Under the pieces are notes generated by a model. It made no database searches. It had not been told where the DNA came from and was given only the letters and a program-made list of their open reading frames with translations. Both the position numbers and the translations under genes were made by a program. Below, in pieces: positions 31,316-46,243 of a stretch of DNA of 64,000 bases; the stretch's first letter is position 1; the number at the start of each line of letters is the position of its first letter. The stretch covers positions 62,001 to 126,000 of the forward strand of contig WSUB01000116.1 of NCBI GenBank assembly GCA_019633425.1, in the 5' to 3' direction. The DNA is from Tulasnella sp. 424. Taxonomy: Eukaryota; Basidiomycota; Agaricomycetes; Cantharellales; Tulasnellaceae.

Positions 31316-33575
31316 TTAGGCTTGCAGCCCTTCAGTCCCCCCAATTTTCTGCCCAGTTGCTCGCTTCCGGATACCAAACCCTTCATTGGTCAACCCAATA
31401 GCAAGCCGCATATCGCTGTCGTTCCCGTCATAAACCATGCCGCTGGGCTGCTTTGCGACGGAGCGAACGTCGTCTTGCCCGTCTTCCCCCGGAAATGCCG
31501 CTCCGACGAGGGCGAGGGGGTTGGTGAGCCAAGTCCGGGTCAAAACGAGCATTGATCTTTCTTGAACAAGAGACGCGTCATTAGATGCGTCAAAGGGAGA
31601 AATGATAGTTTCGTCGGTGGTCCACCAGGATGACAGGAACACCAATAGTGCCAGTAAGGCGTAAAGGCACAGCAGCGTGAGGAGAGCCACGACTGGGCCG
31701 ACGGGATACTGGCCGAGTAGCGTCGGGACCAAGTAATTGACTTCCGTCGCCTTTGCGGGTTCAATGTACCCGGCAGCTGCTCCCAAAGTCAATCTCGCCA
31801 GATGCTGGTTCAATGCCGCCATGGTAACGTCCTTTGGTTTCGTCCTTGCGGTGACCATCAAGTCCGCGGCGAGTTGCTCCGTCGCGTACTGCCAGAGCGT
31901 AGGAAGCCACAACGTCGTCGCAAACTCGGACGATGAGAGTGTGGAGTTGACCAAGGACCAGGAGTTTTGGGAACTGTCTAGTCGAACCGTTGCATTGAAG
32001 AACGAGACTGCACAACCAGCGTATAACGTGGGGTTTGGGTAGGTATCGATGGCCAGGTCGGCGGAATTAGTGACTTCCCCGTGGACGTTGCTTGTTGTGC
32101 CTTGAATGTGCGTGTCCCATCTGAGTTGAACAGCCATCCTCGCCGGGTTGCTGGTCACGGGCGAGTTCAGACCAACACTCCCCAGACTAGGTATCACAAA
32201 CGGTCAGCGTTCTGGATGCGGAGAGCATGTGTATCAACATACCTCCTCCCCGCCAATTCCCCATCTACAACTCCGAACACAAAGTCATTGATCTGAGTGG
32301 CGTTTGAGGTAACCGCGCCAGAAACCTCGTCGGTAAAGTATGGTAAAGCTGGGTAGCCAGCTTCACTGCAATTTGTTGTCATCCCTGTGGAATCTCTGGT
32401 GCAGAGGGAATTGAGTGAGGTGCAGTTGGCTTGAAACGCAAAGGTGGACGCGGTGTAGCTGGTGTATAGAGTGTCGATCGTAGCCCCGGGAATGAGGATG
32501 GCCATGTCGGCTGCGTTGGCAAGGGTTATAACCTTCCAAGCTGTGCTTGATTCGTTGGCCATGACACTGAATCCGATGTTGCTCATCGAGTCGTCCATCG
32601 TCACAAAATCCTCGAACTCCGATATGCAGGGGAAAGCGCCGGATGTCGGTGCATTGTCTTCCGGTAGTCCTGCTCGTACAGCTGGACAGATGGTTTCGTT
32701 GAACTGAGCAGCAAACATGTACGCTTGGGAAGAATCGGGTATGGGTCTCAGAATCGAAATCGACCTGGATGTCGTATGCAACCACAAGTCCGCGAGCCCG
32801 ACCAGACGTGCGAGGACCCAAACACTGATGGACATGCTGAGGGCTTGTTTGAAGAGCCGAGGAAGTCGAGGGCGTGACCGGGACTGAGCTGCATAGGCAC
32901 AACTTGTACCTATGGCCGAGATCGACGAGGAGCCCATAAGGCGAACTAGTAAGCCGTATCTATGCGCGGGAAGGGTGTGAGTTGGAGCCACTCTACTCGA
33001 CGTAAGAAGCCTTACTGTAAAGGTGTGGGATTCTGAGCGATCTCAGTGCTATCCCCGCCTTGGGAGACACTTAGCCACTGTGCTCCAACACGATACGCGA
33101 CCAGTGTCATCAAGATGGAGCTCGTATCCGAGATGAGATGACTCTACAGATAATGCGATCAGCTACTTCATCTACTCGACCAGCGGTTGCGATCCACTTA
33201 CAGCAAGAGCAGAGAGAACCAAAACTCGCAGATGACCTCCGGAGGACATGTCGCCGCTCCATTCCTCTTCGTCGAGAACGAAGGATCCATGCCTGACTGC
33301 TGCCAAGAAGCCTCGTCCTCCCTGGGCGGGGACGTACTGCATGCTCAACAGGAAACCGAGGATGAGGCCGACAAAGCCCAACGTGATAACGAGAACGATA
33401 ACAGTTGGGAGGAACCCGACGAGACGGTGTTTACTGGGCTTTGAGAACCATCGACGTGCGGGGAGCTGAGCCACGGCCTTTTCGTCCGTATATGTGGTGC
33501 TGTGAGCTTGAGATCCATCGGTGTAGCCGAAGCTAAGACTATCTTTCTCGGAAGGTGCGTGGAGAGAGAGGCCAT
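31316..33575 (-). CDS. Multi-pass membrane protein with Cys-containing extracellular domains (copy 1)
   Basis: Four coding exons with the layout of the copy at 50727. TM1 is FLPTVIVLVITLGFVGLILG, then PAQGGRGF and GGHLRVLVLSALA. Exon 2 is SHLISDTSSILMTLVAYRVG. Exon 3 starts YGLLVRLMGSSS and has a helix (MSISVWVLARLVGLADLWLH) and a Cys-bearing domain (NCTSLNSLC, TTNCSEAGYPALPYF). Exon 4 has MAVQLRWDTHIQ, LYAGCAVSFFNATV, a last TM (VVALLTLLCLYALLALLVFL) and a cytosolic tail (DDVRSVAK, MVYDG, GFGIRKRA). Several N-glycosylation sequons (NET, NES, NCT, NCS, NAT). The start is not resolved: no ATG precedes TM1 in frame, while the ATG at 33575 lies just downstream of a TATA-like CATAAAAAGG but is off by two bases in a (CT)n run. 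Function unknown. Confidence 0.75.
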
Positions 33576-34068
33576 GGGATCCCTTGAGAACCTTTGAAAA
33601 CGGGAAAGCAGTGCTCCTTTTTATGGATTCAAGGCGTGCCGCGCGTTCGTGGCATCACAGGGAGGGAGGAAGCTATTCTTGTATCCCATGGGCTTGGCGG
33701 TGGATCGGACAGGGGGAAAAGCCGGAGGCTTCAGGATGTTGTGCTTCAGCGCCAGGAGTCGACGGGATTGTGCCATGGGACAGGCTTTTTTTCGAACCAG
33801 GGAAAGTAGTACTTCACATCTCGGTCTTTGTGACTTACCCTATTTGTGGCGTATCTGCCTGATGGGAATGTCCTGAAAGCTCCTGAAGGATAAAATTACC
33901 GCGTTTGTGACATGTATTTTGTACCTTTTCGAGAGGATGGGACGGCCACCCTTGCAGTCGGTCCCGCTATAGCTAGCGTTGATGGGCTCTCGGCTGAACG
34001 TGGGAAGTGGCTGAAGGTATTGGTTTGGGTTTGCATGTTTGTCTACTCGTTTCCCGCATTCGAAAACG
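33576..34068. other. Intergenic divergent promoter region
   Basis: Between membrane-protein copy 1 (minus) and the Asn-tRNA synthetase gene (plus). It contains the TATA-like CATAAAAAGG (minus, about 33618-33627). No gene was seen. Confidence 0.4.
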
Positions 34069-35742
34069 ATGCATCCACCCATCCGCCCAAGATTAGCCTG
34101 GACCTCTCGCTCTTCTCGAAGCATTTTGCACCAGAGAAATCTGTCCAATCTTCCACTGACAATAAACCAAATCTTTTCTCGTCAAATTCCTTCCGCTGAG
34201 GCCCAAGAAAGTGAACCCATTACGGTGCACGGTTGGATAAAGTCTGTCCGAAAGCAGAAGCGGTTTGCCTTTGCTGAAATTCGAGATGGAACTACATCAA
34301 AGCCCCTTCAAGCGGTCCTCAGCGCAGAATTGGCTAGATCGTTGGTGTTTCACCTCCTTCCGTGGTCCAGCCACCTAATGCTATCATTTCTCCTCAAGAT
34401 TAAGCAATGGCATGAGCGTAGCTTTGCAAGGAAGCATCGTGCATACCCCATCAAGACCTCAACCCATGGAACTCAACGTGCAAGAAGTAAAAGTTTTGGG
34501 AGAGTGTGATCCCGAGGTGCGTACTTCCACCAATCCAATGAGCCCACGTTGAACTTCCCTCGTTGTGTAGACGTATCCGATTCAAAAGCAAAGCCTCTCC
34601 GTCCCCTATCTGAGAGAGCAAGTCCACCTAAGGCCTCGAACGGACTCTATGGCTACCGTATTACGCCTGCGTGACAAAGTTGCTCGATACTTCCATGAAT
34701 TCTACGAGGTATGGCGGACGATTCGGCTGGACGCCAATCGAAGATGCTGAATTATCTTATCCCGCAGGAACAAGATTTTTTGCATGTGCACTCACCGATC
34801 CTTACGGGTAATGATTGTGAAGGCGGAGGAGACGTCTTTCGCGTGCTCCCAGGCTCTTCTACCCTCCCGCCCACCCCAGATCGCAACTTGCACTCGCATC
34901 CCTCAACGGAACCGACCGAATTCTTCGGAAAATCATCATATCTCACTGTATCGTCCCAACTACACCTCGAAGCCCTTGCCTCCGCCCTGAACCGGGTCTA
35001 CACTATATCCCCCACCTTCCGGGCCGAGGCTTCCCAAACCAATCGACACCTCTCGGAATTCTACATGCTCGAGGCGGAAATGTGTTTCACGCAGGACCTG
35101 AATAGCGTCATGGATGTCGTCGAAGCGTCTATCAAACATGTTCTTCGGCGTTTAGCTGGCCCAACCGGGATGCTGGACGAGCTGAAAGATCTACGAAGGA
35201 GCCAGGCAGGCGCGTCTTCGTCGCCTTCTGAGGAAACGCAATGGTGGGACTGCATTGAGAAGCCGTGGCCGAGGATGACGTATACCGAGGCTATCCAAGC
35301 CTTGAGCACTCCGACGTCTCCGGTGCAATGGGGGGACAGCCTGTCGAGTGAACAGGAGAAGGAGCTAGCTCGCCGTGCAGGCGGCCCAATCTTCATCACC
35401 GACTATCCAACATCGCTCAAGCCCTTTTACATGCGGGCCAATCCTGCGACCGAATTGCATGGACCGACGGTGGCTTGCTTTGACCTTCTGGTTCCGTCTG
35501 TAGCGGAACTTGTTGGAGGTTCTGTGCGTGAGGAACGGCTGGCGGAGCTTGAAGCGTCGATGAAAGCGCATGGGTTGCCGGCAGAGGAGTTGGGCTGGTA
35601 TTTGGATTTGAGGCGATATGGGAGCGTACCGCATGGAGGATTTGGAGTTGGCTTTGAGCGATTTGTGTCGTGGATTAGTGGAGTGGATAATATTCGAGAG
35701 TGTGTTGCGTTTCCTCGATGGACTGGAAGGATGTTGGGGTAG
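34069..35742 (+). CDS. Asparaginyl-tRNA synthetase, probably mitochondrial
   Basis: ATG 34069 opens a basic, Ser-rich presequence (MHPPIRPRLAWTSRSSRSIL) of mitochondrial type. The OB-fold anticodon-binding part follows (ITVHGWIKSVRKQKRFAFAE, ALQGSIV, KVLGECDPE), then the class II core: SYLTVSSQLHLEALASALNR, YTISPTFRAEASQTNRHLSE (motif 2), FYMLEAEMCF, PIFITDYPTSLKPFYMR, and motif 3 GGFGVGFERFVSWI near the end (ECVAFPRWTGRMLG). It charges tRNA-Asn with asparagine. Bacterial-type AsnS proteins such as yeast Slm5 have this length and layout. Introns occur near 34340-34410, 34514-34570 and 34708-34767; edges are approximate. It shares an upstream region with membrane-protein copy 1. Confidence 0.92.
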
Positions 35743-36762
35743 ACCAGTAAATACTTGTCTATCATAGAGATCGTGGCTATTTGGGTATTTACAAAACTAT
35801 CTAATAGAATATTCCTTTCTCTCAACAGCTGGGCGGTGTGGTCGGGCGAACGCGCGGAAACCCAGTATAAAGAGCGAGCCAGTGTTTAAACGGTTACAAG
35901 CACATTCACGATTTAGCACGAGATGGCCGGTGGGCGCTTTTGAAGCGGACGCTCGTTGATCCAGTGCAGCTAAACCATTTATATTTATAGCTTCGTGCCT
36001 GGAATATTTTTTTAGTCGTGGATGGGAAGACTGCGATGCTAGAACAGTGCCAAGCGCATGGTGCCGAAACTGACGCCCGTGATCTCGGACTCGATTCGGC
36101 AATGCCTTTTCTTCCACCAAGGTCCCTTCCCAATCAAGCCGTTCGTACCCTTGATGCGGAGCCAACATGCGATGCTTTCCGCAGCTATCCGGGGAGATTC
36201 CTGCATCTTCCACCAACATTCCCCGTGTTTTTTGTTTTACGTGAGTGCGCGGATCCTGGCCCTCTTGGGTTGGGCGCGCCGCTCTTGCCGATGAGGCGCT
36301 TACAAGACCTTCTAGGACCCTCTGCACAACGCCCAGAATAGATCACTTAGACTGCACGCTTTCGCTTGCAACGTGTTTACATGAACATCGCGCAGAGATG
36401 TATTGCAGTCTGACTGAAAATAATAACGATGACCACCATAGAGAGGAAACGAATATTTTTTTCCCCACTGATGTTAAGATGCTGTGAGTGCGATGGGCGG
36501 TGCCTTTGGCATATGCAAGGTCAGGGACCGATGGCGCTGCTCTTGGAAACTCTCTGATAAGGGCTCGGACTTAACATCACGCTAAAATCCGAGATCGACG
36601 ATTTAAGGAGAGACCGCCGCGACATAAACTCGGTCCTCAACACCCCAAGCCCTCGCGCACGTTCCATTCCTCCCCTCCCATCCACTCACATACAACAGGT
36701 CAGCTCTCAGAACACTCGAGCTCTCCTTTAACCGCTGACTTTTGCTCGCAGTCGTCTCCAAT
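35743..36762. other. Intergenic, about 1 kb
   Basis: A 176-codon frame on the minus strand (35797-36327) and a 107-codon frame on the plus strand overlap each other. Neither has a recognisable domain, introns or promoter, so I do not call a gene. The last 100 bases are CT-rich leader of the GFAT gene. Confidence 0.4.
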
Positions 36763-39579
<2,817 letters not shown>

Positions 39580-40053
39580 TTCTTCGTCACCAACTGTTTT
39601 CGTTTTGTTTTCGTGTTGAATCCTCGTTTAACCTTTGTCACCGATTGAGCTGTTTTCGGACTTTGTATCGGCAAATGTATTCCAGTTGTGCAAACTCATG
39701 CGTGCGTTGAACGTTACACATGGCCCTATTGCGAGCAGGGTCTGCCTATGATGACGACGTTTGCGCGGACGAATTTATTCGGCTGCCGTTGTCTACCCCA
39801 TCAGCGAATGAATAAAACGCGCTTGATCTTATTCCGATACTGACATGCAAAAGGTGAAAAAACAAAGTCGTCGTAAAGTGAAAGCGATAACACATAAAGC
39901 AGAACGGCTTTGGCGTACAACATGAAGAAGCAAGTTAAAATGTGGCGTTGTAAGACAAAGGAGGGGTGGGGGATGAAGGGTCGAGAAATATTTATCGGTC
40001 GTATTGACAAAAACACCAACAAGGTACTATGTAGGACTACAGAAGCCGCGGAA
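39580..40053. other. Intergenic between convergent genes
   Basis: 3' flanks of gfa1 and tup1. No gene was seen. Confidence 0.45.
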
Positions 40054-43000
40054 CTATGGAACCGGAGTGTAGCTCCCTGCAAATATCGGGTCAGTCGTGA
40101 ACAATGAATAAGACCGAGGGGTGCACTCACAGACGCGAGCGATCCAGTCACCACTCCCGCTTGCAAGCAGCCCACCAGATGGACTTGCTACGGGGCTAAG
40201 GTCGATCGAGATAACTAAAGTAGAAGTTAGGCACGCGGTTAGGGTATGGCAAAGATGATGGTCAAGAATGGTGAGCACTCACCAGAGTTTTTATGCCCTT
40301 GTAACATCAGCTGGGTTAGGCCAGTTCTGGGATCCCAGAACTGAACACCGCGATCCTTTGAGCCTGACACTACCCACGCTCCATCGGGTGAGACGGCCAC
40401 GGAAAGAACATAGTCCTGGGAGAAAGGATTAGCTTTCACCTCCAAACTTCAATTGAAAATACTTGCCTTGTGTCCAGAGAATGCAACACTGCAGGTGCTG
40501 CCCTTTTCACCACCTTCGTTGGTAACAGGCTGTTGTCCACTCGGCACGCTTCCCCCTTGGCTCAGGCCCTGCGTCCGATTGGGGTTCCTTAACAATGGTG
40601 ACAGGTCCCAATACTTGAGGGTCTTGTCCAAACTGCCGCTCACGAGGCCTTTACCGTCCGGCGTGAAGGCGACGCTGTAGACAGAGTCCAAGTGGCCACG
40701 AAGGCGTTCGATCAGATTGCCAGTGGTGACGTCCCAGATCCGGACAATGGTATCCAAAGAGCCGGCCGCAACGAGTTGACCGTCTGGGGAAATGGCAACG
40801 GAAGTGACTCCAGCGTCGACATTGTCGGGCTCCAGAATGGAAAGGGTTTGATGTGCGCCAGTCTCCATATTCCAAACCCGGGCGGTTTTATCACCAGATC
40901 CCGAGACAATAACGCGACCATCGCGGGAAAAGTCGAGAGAATAGATTTCCTGGTGGTGGCCGCTAAAGACTTGACGGATCGTTCGACTGGCGATGTCCCA
41001 GATCTGGCAACAAACGGTCAGTGGACGAACGGCGCCGTTGCAACGTAACTCTTACCCTAATCTGCTTGTCCTCTGCACCAGTAGCCAGAAGCTTGCCATC
41101 GGGGCTGAAACAAACACTCCTGATGTACAAATCGCCGTTCTTCGTCACGGTATCGTCACTCAAGGTGCTGCAACACAATGATGGCATGTCAGGTCAAGTG
41201 TGGCGGTGAGTTCGTGAAGAGACTGACCAAGTCTTGGCGCCAGTCTTGGTATCGTAGATCTGAGCCGTCCTGTTGCACCCCGTTGCAAGGAACTTGCCGT
41301 CCGCTGAGAATCTCACGCAACACACCACGCTGCAGGTTTTGATGTCAGCTACCAAACATTGCGATTACTCGAGTTCACACGTACCTCTCATGGGTCAAGC
41401 TCAAGGTGAGACTAATGTCCAACTTCCGTTGGGCCTGTGGGTTAAAGATGGCGAACCAGTCGCTTCCTTCCTTTTTTAGCTCGGGCGGGACTTGTTCCGG
41501 ATCCAAGTCGGTCAGGGTGGCCATAGTAAGCTGACTGGATGAACCGGTGGTGGTGGTGACGGCGGTTGACGTAGTCCCATTAGCAGCGGTGCTATTAGCG
41601 GCTGGAGCGGAAACTGCGGTCGTAGGGGAGGTTGGGGCAGCGGCTGGAGTTTGTTCCGTGGGGGTGGGGGTTGGCGCAACGGGAACGGGTGCAGAGGTAG
41701 ACGAAGCGGGCGGAAGCGCCGCTCCCGTTGAAGTCGAGGATGCTGCAGGAGGCGGCGCGGCTGATGCGGCAGCACGGTCCCTCTCAGCCCGGTCTCTCTC
41801 TTGCCTTTCCCGCTCTCTTCGCTCCCTCTCTTGCCTTTCCCTTTCCTCTCGATCCCTCTCGACTCTCTCCCTCTCGGCTCGTTCCCTGTCCCTGTCCCTC
41901 TCTGCGATGTCTGTCTTGACATCCTCTTGGTACCTGTCCCTAATAAAACCAGGAGGTGGAGCGGGGCCATGGATGGGAGCGGTCGAAGCTGGAGCTGCCG
42001 GAGGGACGAGATGAGCTGGAAGGCTTTGAGGAGGTCCATTTGGTTGTGGCTCTCGTTCGTAAGGAGTTGGGGGACCATTGGGTTTGTTTTGTGTGGTTGA
42101 AGCTGGGCGAGCTGGAGTAAGTTCTGATTTCGATAACGTTAGCGTTGAATTTTGAAGATGTTGGATCAAGCGCACGCGAACGATGTCCCGAAAAAAACAA
42201 AGAAAAGATCTCCATTAGCCACTGGTCGTCCACGATAGGTACACAAGCACAAGAAAAAATGGAAGAGGGTCCTAAGCCACTGGGTGGTCTAGTTGGCTTG
42301 GTAGCAACATATGGGGAGGGAGCGTAAAAAAGAAAGAGAAGAGCGAAAGAACAAAAGTCTGCAAAGGGTTCGGTTCACTCACGCTCACGCTCGGCACCGG
42401 GAGGGGGAGGTTGAGCCTTGCTACTCTTTTTGCCCCCAGAGGCCCGTTGGTTGGCGGTGGCTAGTTCGCGATCCCTTTCCCTCATGTCCCTCTCGCGCTC
42501 CCATTCTCTTCCGCGTTCCCTTTCGCGGACGTCGCGATCTCGTTCGACTCTCTCCGGAGGTTGGTCGATTTGCATGGCATCGCTGCGATCTGCTCTGTCG
42601 TCACGAGCACGCTTGCCGGGAGCGAGGTGAGGGGGATAGTCGTCTGGATGACCTCTGTAGCCTGGGGGAGGGTTGGCCTTTGAAGAGGGAGGGTAATAAG
42701 GATCCGAAGATGCCGTGCTGCTGCTTGGTGGTGGGGGTGGATAAGGGTGGGGCGGAGGGCCATGTGCGGCATGTGGCGGGGGCGGGACGGATGAGAGTCC
42801 TAGGCCGGAGGGTGGGCCTTGGTTTGGATGCAATGGGGGCGGAGGTGGATGGTGTTGGACAGCGGCGAGTTCAGCTCTGAGAGCCTGTAGCTCGGCCTCG
42901 TATTGCTGTCGTATTTTGCCGTGCTGGGCTTCGAGTTCATAGAGCGCCTGCCTGATGATGCCTAATTCGTTGAGCTGAACGCCGACTGATGACGGAAAAG

Positions 43001-43408
43001 GAAATTGTTTGAACATGAACTGAAGCGCGAGACGGGAGATATTATTAAGCACCTCTAGATTCATATTCATCTCTCTGTTGCTTTAGGGAGAGACAGTCGG
43101 ATGAGACTTGATCGTATTCTTGTTTTGCAAAGTCAAGGAGTTCCATGAAGCGACCTGAGGAGGCTGCGATGGAGGATGAGGGAGGTGCGCCCGGGGGTCC
43201 TGGAGGAGGAGGACCCCCTGAAGGACCTGGTGGGACAGCACCTGTTGGTTGTAGTGACCGATGCTGTGTAAATGGCAAGGTTGAATATGAGTACATTGGG
43301 AGTTGATAAGAGGACCAGGGGGAGGATACGTGTAAGAAAAAAAATTGAGAGTGTTTGATATTTGAGATGGGAACTTACAGTGTATATTGACGGCTGCTGC
43401 TGTGACAT
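40054..43408 (-). CDS. tup1: Transcriptional corepressor Tup1
   Basis: Starts [10 protein letters not shown] at 43408, with a first intron after Thr10, and ends RVWSYTPVP at 40054. The N-terminal Tup_N helix ([40 protein letters not shown]) is the tetramerisation and Ssn6-binding coil. A Pro-rich stretch and two Arg/Glu/Asp-rich segments follow (near 42440-42560 and 41780-41930). Then [20 protein letters not shown] leads into a seven-blade WD40 propeller: [78 protein letters not shown] and [20 protein letters not shown]. Tup1 with Ssn6/Cyc8 represses many genes through DNA-binding partners. The Tup_N and propeller are intact. Confidence 0.95.
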
Positions 43409-43649
43409 TCGTATTACAGGAAGAGGAAGGGAGTGGGATGGAAGGGGAAGGGGTGGTGGTGGTGGTGGGTTGAGATTGAGCGATGCGTGAGAGGAGGGGA
43501 GGGGAGAGGGGAAGTTGGAACAACAAGGCGAAGGGACTTTGAATCATCGGAGAGAAGCACACACACAATTCTTCTTTTTTTCAGTCAGACCCTCGGCCAT
43601 GGAATCCGGTCTTCATCACCTCGTGGCATTCACCTCGGTCATCTACTAT

Positions 43650-45339
43650 TCATCGTCTAAACCGCTTCGATGCACTCTCGCTACTCTCAACTTCGACAGC
43701 TCTCTTCCCAATCCCACTTGCCACTCGGCCACTCAAGTCCTATGTATTTCATTTATTAGCACGCAAACTCAATTTCACTCGATTGGCAGGCACTCACCAT
43801 TCCGTCGGGAAAGTGGAAGCCTCCCACAGAATGAACTCTCCCGCTTGCTCCCGTTCCATGCCCGGCGATTCCCGCACCTCCACTTTTCGATGCCGGAACA
43901 GTCGCGTTGCTCTGCGCGATGGCCTGTCTCATCATCTCCAACCGAGAATTCACCGCAGTCGTCGATCCCCCAGCCTTGCTTCCACCACTGCTCGGCGGCT
44001 TTTGCACTACCGCTGGCGCAGACGGCGGCGGTGTCACTTCCTCAAGCCCCGTCTTTGCCGCCTCGCCATCCGAACCGTCCACTTCCATTCCTTCTTCCAC
44101 AACCGCCAAGAACACACTCTCCTCTTCCATACTCCCTTCTTCAACTCCAACTTCAAAGTTTGCAAACGCCGCTTCATCGTCATCGGACCCAAAGTATTGC
44201 TGCGTGCTGCTCGCCTCGGGTTCACCCAACACTTCTATGGCTTTGGCGATGTCCTTTTCCTTCCCTTTCGACTCCGGCAGAGGTACGGGCGCAGGATGGG
44301 GAGCTGCAGTGGAGCGATTGGGCACTTGTCCGCGTGTCTGAACACCGTTCGTAGTCGATTGCGCCAAAGGAGAAGGTCGAGCAGGCGCGCTTGCGTTCGT
44401 CCGCACTTGTCCTGCAACACTCGCAATCGATGCACCTTGTGGTTGAGGCGGAGCCTTTGATGGTCCAGCTTGAGGTTGAGGCGATTCGTCAAACTCCGGT
44501 CTTCGGTGAAGTACCGACTTGTCAAACTTGGGCTTCATCCCAGATGTCAGCGACTACGCGACCGGTGACGACGGCATCCAACCTACCGGCGGCACCTTGA
44601 TCTTTACCACTTCGCTCGTGTAGCTCTTGTCATATAAGCAATTCCCGAGCACATTGCCAAAGTTCCGGAGAGCGCGTTTAATCCCATCGGTCACGGCCTC
44701 TTTCTTGCACTAGATTCCACGTCGAAAACAAGAAGGCTCGTATCATTTGAGCCCCCAGCCGATCAAGCAATGTACCAACCTTGTCAAGCGCAGGCCCCTT
44801 TTGTTTCGCATTCTCTAATAACCCGTATCCCACATCTTCATGGAACGCCCCGTCCCGAAGAGTCACCCTAATGATCGCAGTAACCCCGACGTTGTATCTT
44901 TGACTTTGTTCGTTGTAGTCGATCTATAGCAGAACGTTAACTTGTACGGAAGCGTGACATCTAAATGGAACTCACAAAGTCCACAGTGAGGCTGGTGATG
45001 GAACTGGACCACCCGTGAAACCCAAACACTTCGTTTGCTAGATTGATCGCCTTCCAGCCTTCCACATATGTGAGCTTCATGCCTTTATTGCCACCACTTA
45101 TTAGCTTAGGCCCCCGGAGAGCACCACTCAAGAAGAGACGCACCGCCAGCGCCAGCTCTCGTGCTGATGTACTCGGGCCCGAGCCTCCTGTCGAGCTTGG
45201 CCTGTAACGTCGCAATTTGTTGAGCAGTAGCTTCAGAGATGTCTTGCGAGCCCATCCAGAATGACCCTTGGCCAAATCCTCCGCCGCCAAAGCTCATATT
45301 GGGATTGAAACTCGTGTTTGGATTCGCCGTGTAGTTCAT
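43650..45339 (-). CDS. rad52: DNA repair protein Rad52
   Basis: Start ATG 45339 ([20 protein letters not shown]). The conserved N-terminal ring domain follows: [98 protein letters not shown]. The C-terminal half is disordered with Pro/Ser runs and acidic patches. A frame stop lies at 43756, but a good intron (43740-43797, GTGAGT, branch GCTAAT, CATAG) continues the protein to TGA 43650 with a basic end (ASKRFRR), which I prefer. Rad52 anneals single strands and loads Rad51 in homologous recombination in the nucleus. Confidence 0.94.
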
Positions 45340-45583
45340 TGGTACGCCGTGGCTGAGTGTAGAGTAGGTCGCTCCGTTAGAACACTGAACGAGTCCTTCC
45401 TGGTTGTCGCCTTGAACTGATGGGTGTCGTCGATGCAGAGAGTCGATGAGATGAGTAGCCAGTGAGCTCATCCAAAGTCCAAGAAAGCTGCTCGATCGCG
45501 AGTGATGGAAGCTCAAGTGTTTGTGGTCGGGAAACAAACGTCGCGCGATCACGTGAATATGCGTTGGACAAATCCTCATCGTC
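45340..45583. promoter_or_regulatory. Short bidirectional upstream region (rad52 / small gene)
   Basis: Only 244 bp separate the ATG of rad52 (minus) from that of the small plus-strand gene at 45584, so the two probably share a promoter. No element was identified inside. Confidence 0.4.
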
Positions 45584-46125
45584 ATGGCTCAGGTCCTCTT
45601 TCAGCTCGACGAAACTACCCTCGTCTTTCTTCCTGCTACTGGAACGTTGAGAGGACAGGTGTGTCAGGTAACGCTTCAATATCCAACGTAAGTCACCCCG
45701 TCTCGGTAAAAGCGATCATTTCTTCTCATACTGCAATTTCAGGCAGGTCCCTGACACCTCCGTCGCACGACTCGCATTCACCAGAAATGAAGCTCAGATA
45801 TCAGTGAGTTCGTGCGTTGTTGTGCGATACAGTGTATTGAAGCACCACAAGGAGGAAATCGAAGCCATCCTCAAGCTCGACCGCCTAAACGAATTCCCGA
45901 CGCCCTCCTTGATAACTGCCCACGATTACTCTCTTCTCGTCGGTGCGTAAAGGCCCCCTTAGCCTTAGCGAATATGATTTTGACCGCCCTTTCTCAGAGT
46001 CTAAGCCTTGGGATTATGGACGCACCCGCATATTCACCTTGGGCGACGAGTGCCTTAGGCCAGCGCCCAGAAAGTGGACTTTTACATTTGTCCCCAAAGA
46101 GCATGATCTTGCTGTGGAGCGTTAA
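45584..46125 (+). CDS. Small protein of unknown function, divergent from rad52
   Basis: About 130 residues in three or four exons. Exon 1 is MAQVLFQLDETTLVFLPATG to QYPT, with an intron from a GTAAGT to a TTTCAG near 45765. Then QVPDTSVARLAFTRNEAQIS, an uncertain junction near 45810-45860, EAILKLDRLNEFPTPSLITA with HDYSLLVG, an intron, and a last exon SKPWDYGRTRIFTLGDECLR ... KEHDLAVER. The frame stays open with family-like composition across these splice sites, which supports a real gene. I do not recognise the protein. Confidence 0.5.
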
Positions 46126-46243
46126 CGGTTAAGGAGCTCTTTCTACGCTAGATTGAAGGCGGAAAGACACGCTGTAGTAACCAAGGCAAAGATATGTAGA
46201 AGTCAAGCGATTAATGTACAAGTGAGAGGAACGATGACAGCCC

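Noticed and set aside
35797..36327. 176-codon minus-strand frame
   Set aside because: No domain, no promoter or introns, and it overlaps an equally open frame on the other strand.
43756..43797. Early stop as the Rad52 C-terminus
   Set aside because: A good intron (43740-43797) removes it and adds a plausible basic tail ending at 43650.
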